A stretch of DNA of 64,000 nucleotides from Edaphobacter lichenicola (GCF_014201315.1 NZ_JACHDY010000003.1:62001-126000); one strand, 5' to 3'; counted from the first letter of the stretch, positions 1 through 8,797 are shown. Numbers and translations: made by a program. Notes: generated by a model from the sequence alone, not told the origin.

Positions 1-433
1 CTTCGGTCCAGGCTCCGCGGAGGATCTTCAAGAGGACTGTTTCGGATTGGTCGTCGAGGGTGTGGGCGGTGAGGATGGTGTCGGCGTGGCCTGAGGTTAG
101 GAGAGTGGTGAAGATTTCGTAGCGGAGGTTGCGGGCGGCCTCTTCGATGGTCTCGTGTGTTTGAGCGACACGGTTGGGGACGCTGGCTTGGTGGAGATGC
201 AGGGGGATGTCGTGGGCGATGCAGAGGTCTTCGACGAAGCGTTGGTCGGCGTCGGCCTCTTCGCCGCGGAGGCCGTGATGGACGTGGACGGCGGAGAGGC
301 CGATGCCGAGGGACTCGCGTGCGGCGTGGAGGGTCAGGAGGAGGGCTACGGAGTCTGCTCCGCCGGAGAGGGCTGCGCAGAGACGGTCACCGGGTTGGAT
401 TTGGGAGCGGTCGAAGGGGAGGGTGGGGGGCAT
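1..433 (-). CDS. tilS: tRNA(Ile)-lysidine synthase, N-terminal part (cut by window edge)
   Basis: Only the first 144 residues are present; the gene continues beyond the left edge. TilS uses ATP to attach lysine to C34 of tRNA-Ile(CAU) in the cytosol so that it reads AUA. The PP-loop signature SGGADS is at residues 23-28, VHVHHGLRG at 49-57 and AHTLDDQSET at 123-132; these are the N-type ATP-pyrophosphatase motifs of the family in the right order. The ATG at 433 starts directly before the basic/PP-loop segment as expected. It is divergent from the acetyltransferase at 588, with a partial palindromic repeat in between. Confidence 0.95.
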   Translation of the reverse strand, partial: MPPTLPFDRSQIQPGDRLCAALSGGADSVALLLTLHAARESLGIGLSAVHVHHGLRGEEADADQRFVEDLCIAHDIPLHLHQASVPNRVAQTHETIEEAARNLRYEIFTTLLTSGHADTILTAHTLDDQSETVLLKILRGAWTE

Positions 434-464
434 TGTGTCTATGTTAGTTGCCTGGAAGGATCAT

Positions 465-562
465 GTCCTGCCGGATGGGCCCACTACGCGTGGGGCGGCC
501 ACTTCGTGGCGTGTATACCTTGTCTTGGTGAAGGATAGATAGCGGTCCTTCCGTTGGTCGGA
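465..562. repeat. Interspersed palindromic element, truncated copy (R1)
   Basis: Left half of the window's repeat family. It starts with GTCCTGCCGGA, followed by a hairpin CCCAC-TACGC-GTGGG (480-494), a hairpin GCCAC-TTC-GTGGC, GTATACC and the central CCGTTGGTCGG. The right half is missing. It lies between the divergent tilS and GNAT genes, and its central sequence appears to supply the -35 of the GNAT promoter. Confidence 0.85.
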
Positions 563-581
563 GGAATGATCTTTTTATACT
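554..581 (+). promoter_or_regulatory. Promoter of the GNAT gene, probably leaderless
   Basis: TTGGTC (554-559), a 16-bp spacer and TATACT (576-581). Only six bases separate the -10 from the ATG at 588, so transcription should begin at or next to the start codon. There is no room for a ribosome binding site. The -35 lies inside repeat R1. Confidence 0.5.
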
Positions 582-587
582 GGATGC

Positions 588-1046
588 ATGTTCGAGACGA
601 GGTTGGCTACGGTTGAGGATGCGGAGTTGATTGCTCGGCAGCGGCGACAGATGTTTGTGGATGCGGGGCAGGCGGAGGACGCAGGGCTGCAGGCGATGAT
701 GGAGAACTTTGTGGCCTGGGTTCGGCCTCGGTTGAGGGATGGCAGCTACGTTGGGTGGATGGTGGAGGATGCGGGCCGCGTGGTGGCGGGGGCGGGGATG
801 TGGATGATGGAGTTTCCTCCGCACTGGATGGATGCGCAGCCGATGCGGGCGTATCTGCTGAACTTTTATGTGGAGCCGGAGGCGCGCGGGAAGGGGTTGG
901 CTTATCGGCTGCTGAAGACTTCGGTGGAGGCGGCGCGGGGGCGGGGAGTGAAGGTGGTCTCGCTGCATGCTTCGAAGTTCGGCAGGCCGATCTATGAGCG
1001 GAATGGGTTTGAAGAGTCGACTGAGATGATGCTGCGGCTGGAGTAG
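588..1046 (+). CDS. GNAT family N-acetyltransferase
   Basis: A 152-residue protein of the usual single-domain GNAT size. The acetyl-CoA binding motif A is visible as YVEPEARGKGLAYRLLK at about residues 96-112 (R-x-x-G-x-A type), preceded by the strand YLLNFYV and followed by VVSLHASKFGRPIYERNGFEE, the usual C-terminal 'iYerlGF' segment. The substrate cannot be told from sequence. It is followed closely by ispD on the same strand. No Shine-Dalgarno sequence precedes ATG 588, which agrees with a leaderless transcript. Confidence 0.85.
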   Translation: MFETRLATVEDAELIARQRRQMFVDAGQAEDAGLQAMMENFVAWVRPRLRDGSYVGWMVEDAGRVVAGAGMWMMEFPPHWMDAQPMRAYLLNFYVEPEARGKGLAYRLLKTSVEAARGRGVKVVSLHASKFGRPIYERNGFEESTEMMLRLE

Positions 1047-1074
1047 TGCGCGCATCTTGTATACTTCGCAGGTT

Positions 1075-1791
1075 ATGCGAGTCTTTGTGATTCTTCCAGC
1101 AGCAGGTATCGGGACGCGGATGGCCGCGGGGGGTGCGTCGACGCCGGCGCCGAAACAGTTTCTTGCCATTGGCGGAGTGCCGGTGCTGGTGCGGTCGGTG
1201 CGGGCATTTCTTGCGGTGCCGCGCGTGGATGCGGTTTGTCTCGCCGTACGGGCGCATGAGCGGGAGCGAGTGGAGGCGCAGATGGTGGAGTACAAGCTGG
1301 GGCCGCGCGTGCATATGGTGGAGGGCGGGGATGATCGGCAGCATTCGGTGGGGAATGCGCTGGCTGCGCTGGAGTGCGACGTCGACGATGTGGTGCTGGT
1401 GCATGATGCGGTGAGGCCGCTGATCGATCCGGCGACGATTGAGCGGACGATCGATGCGGTGGTGAGGCATGGGGCGGCGATTGTGGGGCTGCCGGCGGTG
1501 GATACGATCAAACAGGTGGAGCGGACGGCGGATGGGGCGATTGTGACGGCGACGATTCCGAGAGAGCGGATTGTGCAGGCGCAGACGCCGCAGGGCGCTC
1601 GATTTGGGCTGCTGAGGGCGGCGTTTGTGGAGGCTGAGGCCGATGGGTTTTCGGGGACGGACGAGGCTAGTCTGCTGGAGCGGGCCGGGGTGGAGGTGGC
1701 TGTGGTGCAGGGATCGGCGAGGAACTTCAAAATTACGCAGCCGGGGGATATTGAACTGGCGGAGTTTTATTTGGGGCAGGGGAAGGCTTGA
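1075..1791 (+). CDS. ispD: 2-C-methyl-D-erythritol 4-phosphate cytidylyltransferase
   Basis: Third enzyme of the MEP isoprenoid pathway: joins MEP and CTP to give CDP-methylerythritol. The nucleotide-binding start ILPAAGIGTRMA leads to PKQF; VHDAVRPLID, RIVQAQTPQGARF and TDEASLLE are the other family motifs. At 239 residues it has the normal length. An in-frame TTG at 1057 would add six residues, but the ATG at 1075 places the glycine-rich loop at the usual distance from the N terminus. A TATACT box at 1060-1065 lies nine bases before this ATG. ispF follows 59 bases downstream, so two MEP enzymes are made together. Confidence 0.95.
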   Translation: MRVFVILPAAGIGTRMAAGGASTPAPKQFLAIGGVPVLVRSVRAFLAVPRVDAVCLAVRAHERERVEAQMVEYKLGPRVHMVEGGDDRQHSVGNALAALECDVDDVVLVHDAVRPLIDPATIERTIDAVVRHGAAIVGLPAVDTIKQVERTADGAIVTATIPRERIVQAQTPQGARFGLLRAAFVEAEADGFSGTDEASLLERAGVEVAVVQGSARNFKITQPGDIELAEFYLGQGKA

Positions 1792-1850
1792 CGGATCTGC
1801 GTTGCGTTTGTCGTCACTCCGCGATTTTGGGAAGCATGGGAAGATAGCTT

Positions 1851-2462
1851 ATGGGTATGAGGATTGGTTACGGGTTTGACTCGCATGCGTTCACGGCGGG
1901 TGTGCCGCTGGTGATTGGCGGACTTGCGATTGAGCATCCTGAGGGGCTGGCTGGGCACTCGGATGGCGATGTGCTGCTGCATGCGATTACGGATGCGCTG
2001 CTGGGCGCGGTGAGCGCGGGGGATATCGGCACGTTCTTTCCGCCGAGCGATCCGCGGTGGAAGGGTGCGGCTTCGAGTGTATTTCTGCAGACCGCGCTCG
2101 AAGAGGTGGCGACGGCTGGGTACAAGATCGTGAACATCGATACGGTGCTGGTGATGGCTAAGCCGAAGATTGTGCCGATTGCGGGGGAGTTGCGGGAGAG
2201 CGTTGCGGCGCTGCTGGGCGTGAAGCCGGGTGAGGTGGGGATCAAGGCGAAGACGCCGGAGGGTTTGAACCAGGATAACGTTGCGGTGGCGCATGTGACG
2301 GTGCTGCTGGAGAGTCTGGGGATTCCGGAGCCGGTGGGGGCTATGGCTGCTTCGGCTGAGAGTGAGATCGATGTGGTGGTGAAGACGCTGGTGGGGGAGT
2401 CGCGGGGTGTTTCGGCGCTGGGCCGGAAGGTGACTCCGTTTGATACGGATGATCTGACGTAG
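1851..2462 (+). CDS. ispF: 2-C-methyl-D-erythritol 2,4-cyclodiphosphate synthase
   Basis: Converts CDP-methylerythritol 2-phosphate to the cyclic diphosphate in the MEP pathway. RIGYGFDSHAF carries the Asp-x-His zinc ligands, and HSDGDVLLHAITDALLGA has the second metal/active-site part. Two things are odd. At 203 residues the protein is about 40 longer than typical IspF. The usual segment after TPEGL, normally like GFTGRxEGI, reads NQDNVAVAHVTVLL, so the C-terminal cavity motif is altered and an extra tail follows (about residues 160-203). The fold and metal site are intact, so I expect it to be active. Confidence 0.92.
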   Translation: MGMRIGYGFDSHAFTAGVPLVIGGLAIEHPEGLAGHSDGDVLLHAITDALLGAVSAGDIGTFFPPSDPRWKGAASSVFLQTALEEVATAGYKIVNIDTVLVMAKPKIVPIAGELRESVAALLGVKPGEVGIKAKTPEGLNQDNVAVAHVTVLLESLGIPEPVGAMAASAESEIDVVVKTLVGESRGVSALGRKVTPFDTDDLT

Positions 2463-2496
2463 CAAACGAGGCGTTGAAGAAAGCTCAGGTGATGCA

Positions 2497-3300
2497 ATGA
2501 AGGGTGAGAAGAAAGATCCGAACAGTTCGATGATCGAAGGCCGAGTGGCGAAGGCGAAGGGGGAAACTCGACTGGAGGTACTGGCGTCGATTTGTACTAT
2601 GGTTGCCGTCTGGATGTTCGGGATTACCTACGGGTTTCAAAACTTCGTGATTCCATCGTCGTCGATGGCGAGTACTTTGCTTGTTGGGGACCATGTTCTG
2701 GTCGATCGCATCAATGTGGCACCGTCGTCGAAGTGGGCGCCATTTGTCTCGCACGATTCGGTCCATCGCGGGGACGTGGTTGTGTTCTACAGACCGGCTG
2801 CGGCAGCAAATGGCGAACATGAGATTCTGGTGAAGCGGGTGATTGGCGTACCTGGAGACAGGGTCCATCTTCGGCGCGGGATCGTTTTTTTGAACGGAGT
2901 TGCGCAGAGTGAGCCGTGGGCGGCAAAACCGACGTTGGAGAACTACGACGGCTATCGGGATGACTTTCCGCTGGTGCCGCCCCCTGAGAATGTGCGTGTG
3001 ACTGCGGAGTGGTCTGTCGAGCTCCCCGGCCATATCGAAGGCAATGACCTGGTGGTGCCTGAAGGTCGATATTTTGTGATGGGCGACAACAGGACGAACA
3101 GCCTGGATGGCCGTTACTGGGGACTTGTGCCGAGAGCCAATATCCTGGGACGGCCGCTATTCGTCTACTGGTCTTTTCCTACGCCGGAGGATCAGATGTA
3201 TAAGACAAAGATGTCGGAGCAAGCCAGCTTCGCGCTTCGCGAGGCCATTCACTTCTTTGATGAGACGCGATGGAGTCGGACCTTTCACGTTGTGAAGTAA
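2497..3300 (+). CDS. lepB: Signal peptidase I
   Basis: Membrane-bound type I signal peptidase that removes signal peptides on the periplasmic side. An N-terminal charged stretch is followed by one membrane helix (about residues 29-48). The catalytic serine is S56 in IPSSSMAST and the general-base lysine is K113 in LVKRVIGVPGD; GDNRTNSLDGRYWG is the conserved box near residues 190-204. At 267 residues with a single helix it is of the Gram-negative/mitochondrial type. It lies 34 bases after ispF on the same strand and could share its transcript. GGTGATGCA upstream is only a weak ribosome binding site. Confidence 0.95.
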   Translation: MKGEKKDPNSSMIEGRVAKAKGETRLEVLASICTMVAVWMFGITYGFQNFVIPSSSMASTLLVGDHVLVDRINVAPSSKWAPFVSHDSVHRGDVVVFYRPAAAANGEHEILVKRVIGVPGDRVHLRRGIVFLNGVAQSEPWAAKPTLENYDGYRDDFPLVPPPENVRVTAEWSVELPGHIEGNDLVVPEGRYFVMGDNRTNSLDGRYWGLVPRANILGRPLFVYWSFPTPEDQMYKTKMSEQASFALREAIHFFDETRWSRTFHVVK

Positions 3301-3335
3301 CAACTTTCGAATCCTGGATTTTTGAGTCCTGGATG

Positions 3336-4004
3336 TTATGAGGTGACTATGGCTATGGCGAATCCGTCGTAGCCCTTGCTGCCTACGGTCTGGAGCGCGG
3401 TGGCGTCGAGACGGGGATTGTCTCCGAAGCGCTCGAGAAAGGTGCGGGTGCCTGAGACTGCGGGGTCGGTACTCTTTGGATCGAGGATGGCGCCGTCGCG
3501 GATTACGTTGTCTCCTATGATGACGGTGCCGGGGCGTGAGAGCTTGACCGCCCACTCCAGGTAGGAGGGGTTGTTGGGTTTGTCCGCGTCGAGGAAGATG
3601 AGATCGAAGGGTGCGGCTTTTTGGGAGTGCAGGGTGGCCAGAGATTCGAGCGCATTGCCGACTCTGAGGTCGACTAGTGAGGACAGCCCTGCGCGTTTGA
3701 TGTTTGCCGCAGCTACGCTGGCGTGGGTGGGATTGAGCTCGAGCGTGATGAGGGTGCCGTCTGGCGGTAGAGCGCGCGCCAGCCAGATAGTGCTGTATCC
3801 GCCGAGGGTTCCTACTTCCAGAATGCGGTTGGCTTTATGGATGCGGGCGAGCAGATGAAGAAACTTGCCCTGGTTGGGAGCTACGTCGATGGCGGGAAGC
3901 CCGGCGTCTGCGTTTGCGCGCACGGCTTCGTTGAGTGGTTGATCGGGATGAACGAGAGTGTCTGTGAGGAAGTGGTCGACTGAGGTCCAGAGGTCCTGAT
4001 TCAT
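3336..4004 (-). CDS. Class I SAM-dependent O-methyltransferase (Methyltransf_3/COMT type)
   Basis: A 222-residue cytosolic methyltransferase. The SAM-binding motif I is ILEVGTLGGYSTIWLA (about residues 58-73), an acidic strand end follows (ITLELNP), and FDLIFLDADKPNNPSYLEWA plus IIGDNVIRDGAI provide the aspartates that bind the divalent metal in this family. Caffeoyl-CoA and catechol O-methyltransferases belong here; bacterial members are often broad-range, so the substrate is not assigned. It is convergent with lepB (36-base gap) and divergent from the M14 peptidase. Confidence 0.9.
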   Translation of the reverse strand: MNQDLWTSVDHFLTDTLVHPDQPLNEAVRANADAGLPAIDVAPNQGKFLHLLARIHKANRILEVGTLGGYSTIWLARALPPDGTLITLELNPTHASVAAANIKRAGLSSLVDLRVGNALESLATLHSQKAAPFDLIFLDADKPNNPSYLEWAVKLSRPGTVIIGDNVIRDGAILDPKSTDPAVSGTRTFLERFGDNPRLDATALQTVGSKGYDGFAIAIVTS

Positions 4005-4117
4005 ATGGTGATGAGGATAACGGTGTGTGGCTGGAGAGGCAAATTGGTGCTGAGTTTGGTTGCGTTCGAGGGAGTGTTAGCGTGTTCGTAGAGAGTTGAT
4101 CGTGCGAGGAGTTTGAG

Positions 4118-6016
4118 ATGCGAGTTGGTTCCAGCGTTGGTCTGGTTTTTGTGGCGGCTTTGGTTTGGGGTGCAGTGGCGCGGGGGCAGACCGTGGCCGA
4201 TGTAAGTTTGCAGCCGCACGCTGTGGGTAGCGTGCCTTGTGCTCCAAGCGGTGATGCGACTTGGATGACGCCGGCGGAGAAGAGTTGCTATGCAACTACT
4301 CCTGACTATGCGGAGACGATGGCTTATTTGAATCGCGTGCAGAGTGCGGCGCCGGGGCAGGTGAAGATTGAGGCGTTTGGGAAGACGGGTGAGGGCAGGG
4401 AGTTGGATGTGGTGGTGGTTTCGCGGGATGGGGTATTTGATCCTTCTGAGTTACATAAAGCGAAACGCCCGATTGTGCTGGTGCAGAACTCAATTCATGC
4501 CGGGGAGATGGATGGGAAGGATGCTTGCCTTGCGCTGCTGCGGGATATGGTGATCTCGAAGACGAAGGCGAGCCTGCTGGAGCGGGCGGTGTTTGTGTTT
4601 ATCCCGATCTATAACGCGGATGGGCATGAGCGGAGGAGCGCTTATAACCGAATCAACCAGGCTGGGCCGGCGGAGATGGGCTGGCGGGGCAATGGGACGA
4701 ACCTGAATTTGAATCGCGATTATCTGAAGTTGGATACGCCGGAGGCTCGAGCGTTCAACTCGATGTTTCATCGCTGGCTGCCGGATTTTTTTGTGGATGA
4801 CCATGTAACAGATGGTGCGGACTATCAATATGACGTGACGTTCACGATTGATGATGGGCCGAATGTGCCGAGGGGAACGGCGAAGTGGGTGGATGAGGTC
4901 GCGACGCCGACGCTTGAGAAGTATGTGGACTCGCATGGGCATCTGGCTTCGCCGACTTATATCAATTTTGTGAATGACAACGATCCGGGGGAGGGGTTGG
5001 GTTTCAACGATGATCCGCCGCGGTTCTCGACAGGCTATGTGATTCTTGAGGGCCGGCCGGGGATGCTGGTTGAGCTGCATATGCTGAAGGACTATAAGAC
5101 GCGCGTGACGGGGAACTACGAGATTCTTGCGGGACTGATGGAGCTGATGAATCGCGATGCGGATAAGGTGATTGCGCTGAATGCGGCGGCGGATAAGGAG
5201 GCAGAGGCGCTGGGCGCGCATCCGCTGGGGAATGTGATGTATCCGCTGGCGTTGGGATGGAGCGGGGATACGACGCCGTTTTTGTTTCGCGGATACAAGT
5301 ACACGCGGGAGTTGAGTGCGGTTTCGGGGGCGATGCGGGTGGAGTATTCGCATGAGCCGTGGAATGTCTCGCTGCCGTTTCAGACTGGGTTCAAGGTGAA
5401 GGCGGAGACGAGGGTGCCGGCTGCTTACATTATTCCGGCGCAGTGGGTGAAGGTGATTGATGTGCTGGCGGCGCATCAAGTGGAGATGGAGCGGACGACG
5501 GCGGTGTGGACGGGTGATGTGGAGACGTATCAGTGTGCTGGGATGGCGTGGCAGGAGCCTCCGTTTGAAGGACGGCATCCGACGTTCAATGGCGAGGCGA
5601 TGCATGATCCGGGGAAGTATGGGAGCTGCGTGCTGGTGCGGGAGAAGAGGACGTTTCCGGCGGGGTCGGCGGTGGTGCGGCTGAATCAGCGGCTGTCGAA
5701 GGTGGCGTTGGAGTGGCTGGAGCCGGCGGGGCCTGACTCGGCGCTGCAGTGGGGGTTCTTCGATTCGATCTTCGAGCAGAGGGAGTATGGCGAAGCGTAT
5801 GTGCTGGAGTCGCTGGCGCGGGAGATGATGGCGAAGGATCCGAAGCTGAAGACGGAGTTTGAGAAGAAGGTGGCGAGCGATCCGGTGTTTGCGGGGAACG
5901 CGTATGCGCGGCTGGAGTTTTTCTATGAGCGGACGCCGTGGTTTGCGGCGAATCGGGTGGGACAGTATCCGGTGGGGCGTTTGCTGAGCGTTGATGGGGT
6001 ACCGGTGGCGCGATAG
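4118..6016 (+). CDS. Secreted M14-family zinc metallopeptidase
   Basis: A 632-residue exported peptidase. Residues 1-23 form a signal peptide ending near ARGQ. The zinc ligands are H127 and E130 in SIHAGEMDG and H229 in VDDHVTDGADY; E319 in GMLVELHML is the likely catalytic glutamate, and the substrate arginine/asparagine region GNGTNLNLNRDY is at about 191-202. This is the carboxypeptidase-A fold with a long C-terminal extension (about residues 340-632) of unknown role. GAGGAG precedes the ATG by eight bases. It probably degrades peptides in the periplasm or outside the cell, as do the other peptidases in this window. Confidence 0.9.
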   Translation: MRVGSSVGLVFVAALVWGAVARGQTVADVSLQPHAVGSVPCAPSGDATWMTPAEKSCYATTPDYAETMAYLNRVQSAAPGQVKIEAFGKTGEGRELDVVVVSRDGVFDPSELHKAKRPIVLVQNSIHAGEMDGKDACLALLRDMVISKTKASLLERAVFVFIPIYNADGHERRSAYNRINQAGPAEMGWRGNGTNLNLNRDYLKLDTPEARAFNSMFHRWLPDFFVDDHVTDGADYQYDVTFTIDDGPNVPRGTAKWVDEVATPTLEKYVDSHGHLASPTYINFVNDNDPGEGLGFNDDPPRFSTGYVILEGRPGMLVELHMLKDYKTRVTGNYEILAGLMELMNRDADKVIALNAAADKEAEALGAHPLGNVMYPLALGWSGDTTPFLFRGYKYTRELSAVSGAMRVEYSHEPWNVSLPFQTGFKVKAETRVPAAYIIPAQWVKVIDVLAAHQVEMERTTAVWTGDVETYQCAGMAWQEPPFEGRHPTFNGEAMHDPGKYGSCVLVREKRTFPAGSAVVRLNQRLSKVALEWLEPAGPDSALQWGFFDSIFEQREYGEAYVLESLAREMMAKDPKLKTEFEKKVASDPVFAGNAYARLEFFYERTPWFAANRVGQYPVGRLLSVDGVPVAR

Positions 6017-6078
6017 TTGCTGGTCGATGTTCGCAGGTCGATGGGCTATGATGGGGACCTTCCGAAGAGAGGTGAGCT

Positions 6079-6510
6079 ATGCATGATCTTGTCGTCGATC
6101 TTGTGGCTGTTGCGGTGTGCGGAGCTGTGGGCGGCTTCGTCAATGTGTTTATTGGGGATTCTGGACTTCACCTCCCGACGATAGAAGAAGGGGTCTTTCG
6201 TCCGGGATACATCGGTGTGGTGCTGGTGGGGATCGTTGCGGCGGTTGGGGCGTGGCTTGCAACGCAGGGTTCGGCGCTGACGAGCGGCTTCGTGCCATCG
6301 CCTCCGGTTACGTTGAGGCTGTCTGAGTTGAGCACCGCGATTCTGGTAGGTTTTGGCGGGGCGCGATGGTTCAAGTCGGAGGGAGAGACGACGATCTTTC
6401 GCAGGACGGCGGCGGTTGCAGCGAGCAAGTCGGCCGATAGTGAGGCCGCGGCCACGATCGCTGCAGGGACGCCGATTCAGGCGCTGACGGCTGCGATCAG
6501 GATGCGGTGA
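6079..6510 (+). CDS. Hypothetical small inner-membrane protein
   Basis: A 143-residue protein not recognised as a named family. Two hydrophobic segments are visible, about residues 5-24 (glycine/valine-rich) and 44-63, followed by a hydrophilic alanine-rich C-terminal half (about 95-143), suggesting a membrane anchor with a soluble tail. A good ribosome site, GAGAGGTG, precedes the ATG at the right distance, which supports it as a real gene. It lies 62 bases after the M14 peptidase on the same strand. Confidence 0.65.
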   Translation: MHDLVVDLVAVAVCGAVGGFVNVFIGDSGLHLPTIEEGVFRPGYIGVVLVGIVAAVGAWLATQGSALTSGFVPSPPVTLRLSELSTAILVGFGGARWFKSEGETTIFRRTAAVAASKSADSEAAATIAAGTPIQALTAAIRMR

Positions 6511-6633
6511 GTGCTGGTGCTTCATGGGATTCGGGAGAAGCTGCGTATGTTTGCGGGAATGTGAGATATCGTATGTCAGTGGCCGGTTGCCGCGATAGAC
6601 TTCCTCTATCCTGTTTCTCCTTCGAGGGTTTTG

Positions 6634-8547
6634 ATGAAAAGAACGATCGCGCTTGTGGTGTGTTTTCTGACAGTGGTTAGTGGCGGAGTGCTGGCGCAGG
6701 CTCCGGGGGCGAGCCAGGAAGAGTTCATCAAGTCGCACTATGCGAAGTTTGAATATCGCATTCCGATGCGGGATGGGGTGAAGCTGTTTGTGTCGGTGTA
6801 TACGCCGCAGGCAGGGGCGTTCAAGGATGCGGGGCCGTATCCGTTTTTGATGACGCGGACGCCTTATAGCTGCGGGCCGTATGGCGAGGACAAGATGCCG
6901 ACGCGGCTGGGAGTGAGCCAGGAGCTGCTGGAGTCGGGCTACATCTTTGTGTGCGGGGATGCTCGTGGGCGGTATGAGAGCGAGGGTGTGTTTCAGGAGA
7001 TGAGTCCACATATCGAGGACAAGAAGTCGAATAAAGATGTGGATGAGTCGACGGATATGTACGACACGGTGGAGTTTCTGCTGAAGCATGTGGAGAACAA
7101 TAACGGCAAGGTGGGGATTACCGGGATTTCTTATCCTGGGTTTTATACGTCGGCGAGCATTATTGATTCGCATCCGGCGATCAAGGCGGCCAGTCCGCAG
7201 GCTCCGATGACGAATCTGTTCTTCAACGATGATGGGTACCATGGCGGGGCGTTTATGCTGTCGGCCAACCATGGGTTTTATGTTTTCTTCAAACCGCAGA
7301 AGAATCCGACGCTGCCGGATAAGCGGGAGTACTCCGAGCCAGGTACCCCGGATAGTTACAAATTTTATTTGAAGGCCGGGCCAACGGGGAATCTGGATAA
7401 GGCGTTCGATGGGTCGAACTTCTTATTCCACGACCAACTGGTTCATACGACCTATGACGATTACTGGAAGAAGCGTGATCTGTCGCTGCATATGAAGAAT
7501 GTTCATGCGGCGGTGATGACGGTTGGCGGGTGGTTTGATGCGGAGGATCTGTCGGGGCCGTTCAAGACGTTTCATGCGATCGATGAGTTCAATCCCGGTG
7601 CGGTGAATACGCTGGTGGTGGGGCCGTGGACGCACGGTGGCTGGTCGAGGTCAGATGGAGACAGGCTGGGGGATGTTAGTTTCGGTTCGAAGACGGGAGT
7701 GTTCTTTCTGTCGCAGATTCAGTTTCCATTTTTCGAGCACTATTTGAAGGGACATGATGGCGGAGTGTTGCCAAAGGCCTATGTGTTCGAGACGGGCAGC
7801 AATGTTTGGAGGAAGTATGATGCGTGGCCTCCGAAGTCGGCGGCTGCGAAGACGCTTTACTTTCGCGAGGGTGGGAAGTTGAGCTTTGATGCGCCTGCGG
7901 AGAAGGCTGGGGTGGATGAGTATGTGAGCGATCCGGCGCATCCTGTGCCGTTTGTGAATTACACGACGGACACGGTGCCGCAACGGTATATGGACGACGA
8001 TCAGCGGTTTGCTTCGCGGCGGCCGGATGTGCTGACGTATGAGACCGAACCGCTGACCGAGGATGTGACGATTGCGGGGCCGGTGCGGCCGAAGCTGAAG
8101 GTGGCGTCGTCGGGGACGGATGCGGACTTTGTGGTGAAGTTGATTGATGTCTATCCGAATGATTTTCCGGATCCTCCGAATGACGCTGTGGGCAAGCGGG
8201 TGCTTGGGGCGGCGCCGGTTTTGATGGGTGGATATGAGCAGCTGGTTCGGGGTGAGCCGATGCGGGCGAAGTTTCGGGATAGCTGGGAGAAGCCGACGGC
8301 GCTGACGCCAGGAAAGATGGTTGAGGTGAATGCGGAGATGCCGGATGTGAACCACACGTTCCGCGCGGGACATCGGATTATGGTGCAGGTGCAGAGCTCA
8401 TGGTTCCCGCTGGTGGATCGGAATCCGCAGACGTTTGTAGATATTCCGTTTGCAAAGCCGGAGCAGTTTGTGAAGGCTACGGAGAGTGTGTATCGGAGTG
8501 CAGGCGCAGCGAGTGGGGTTGAGGTTCTGGTTGTGCCGCAGAAGTAG
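6634..8547 (+). CDS. Secreted CocE/NonD family alpha/beta hydrolase (X-Pro dipeptidyl-peptidase/acylase type)
   Basis: A 637-residue exported serine hydrolase. The signal peptide is residues 1-21 (cleavage after LAQ). The nucleophile elbow is GISYPG with S166, the acid is D302 or D305 in GWFDAEDLSGP, and the histidine is H334 in GPWTHGGW, which is the characteristic CocE/PepX triad layout. The C-terminal half has the jelly-roll/galactose-binding-like domain of this family, ending near AGHRIMVQVQSSWFP. Members include cocaine esterase, glutaryl-7-ACA acylase and X-prolyl dipeptidases; which applies here is not clear. A TTG codon lies just before the chosen ATG. Confidence 0.88.
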   Translation: MKRTIALVVCFLTVVSGGVLAQAPGASQEEFIKSHYAKFEYRIPMRDGVKLFVSVYTPQAGAFKDAGPYPFLMTRTPYSCGPYGEDKMPTRLGVSQELLESGYIFVCGDARGRYESEGVFQEMSPHIEDKKSNKDVDESTDMYDTVEFLLKHVENNNGKVGITGISYPGFYTSASIIDSHPAIKAASPQAPMTNLFFNDDGYHGGAFMLSANHGFYVFFKPQKNPTLPDKREYSEPGTPDSYKFYLKAGPTGNLDKAFDGSNFLFHDQLVHTTYDDYWKKRDLSLHMKNVHAAVMTVGGWFDAEDLSGPFKTFHAIDEFNPGAVNTLVVGPWTHGGWSRSDGDRLGDVSFGSKTGVFFLSQIQFPFFEHYLKGHDGGVLPKAYVFETGSNVWRKYDAWPPKSAAAKTLYFREGGKLSFDAPAEKAGVDEYVSDPAHPVPFVNYTTDTVPQRYMDDDQRFASRRPDVLTYETEPLTEDVTIAGPVRPKLKVASSGTDADFVVKLIDVYPNDFPDPPNDAVGKRVLGAAPVLMGGYEQLVRGEPMRAKFRDSWEKPTALTPGKMVEVNAEMPDVNHTFRAGHRIMVQVQSSWFPLVDRNPQTFVDIPFAKPEQFVKATESVYRSAGAASGVEVLVVPQK

Positions 8548-8554
8548 GCTGAGT

Positions 8555-8758
8555 GTCCTGCCGGACGGGCGCCCTGCGCGGGCGGCGGTCACTTCGTGAC
8601 GCGTGTACCCCTTCGGTTGGCGCTCCCGTTGGTCGCGAGCCATCTTTCTTTCCGACCAGCGGGAGGACCTACGCACCTCACCTACCAAGACCGGTATACA
8701 CGTCACGAAGTGACCGCGGCGAACCGGGGTCCCCGCAAACAGGTCTTCGTTTGCGGGG
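8555..8758. repeat. Interspersed palindromic element with altered right end (R2)
   Basis: Left arm starts GTCCTGCCGGACGGGC and contains hairpins GCCC-TGCGC-GGGC and GTCAC-TTC-GTGAC. The centre has CTCCCGTTGGTCG and CGACCAGCGGGAG-like halves, then GGTATACACGTCACGAAGTGA. The right terminus seen in other copies is missing; in its place is a perfect 10-bp stem CCCCGCAAAC (8731-8740) / GTTTGCGGGG (8749-8758). It lies between the convergent 3' ends of the hydrolase and the SDR gene. Confidence 0.85.
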
Positions 8759-8797
8759 TGGCCACGCGCATGGCGCACTTCGCGATCGCCCGGTTTT

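Noticed and set aside
6046-7272. A 408-codon minus-strand frame opposite the CocE-type hydrolase
   Set aside because: Arg/His-rich translation with no motif, fully overlapped by two well-supported plus-strand genes.
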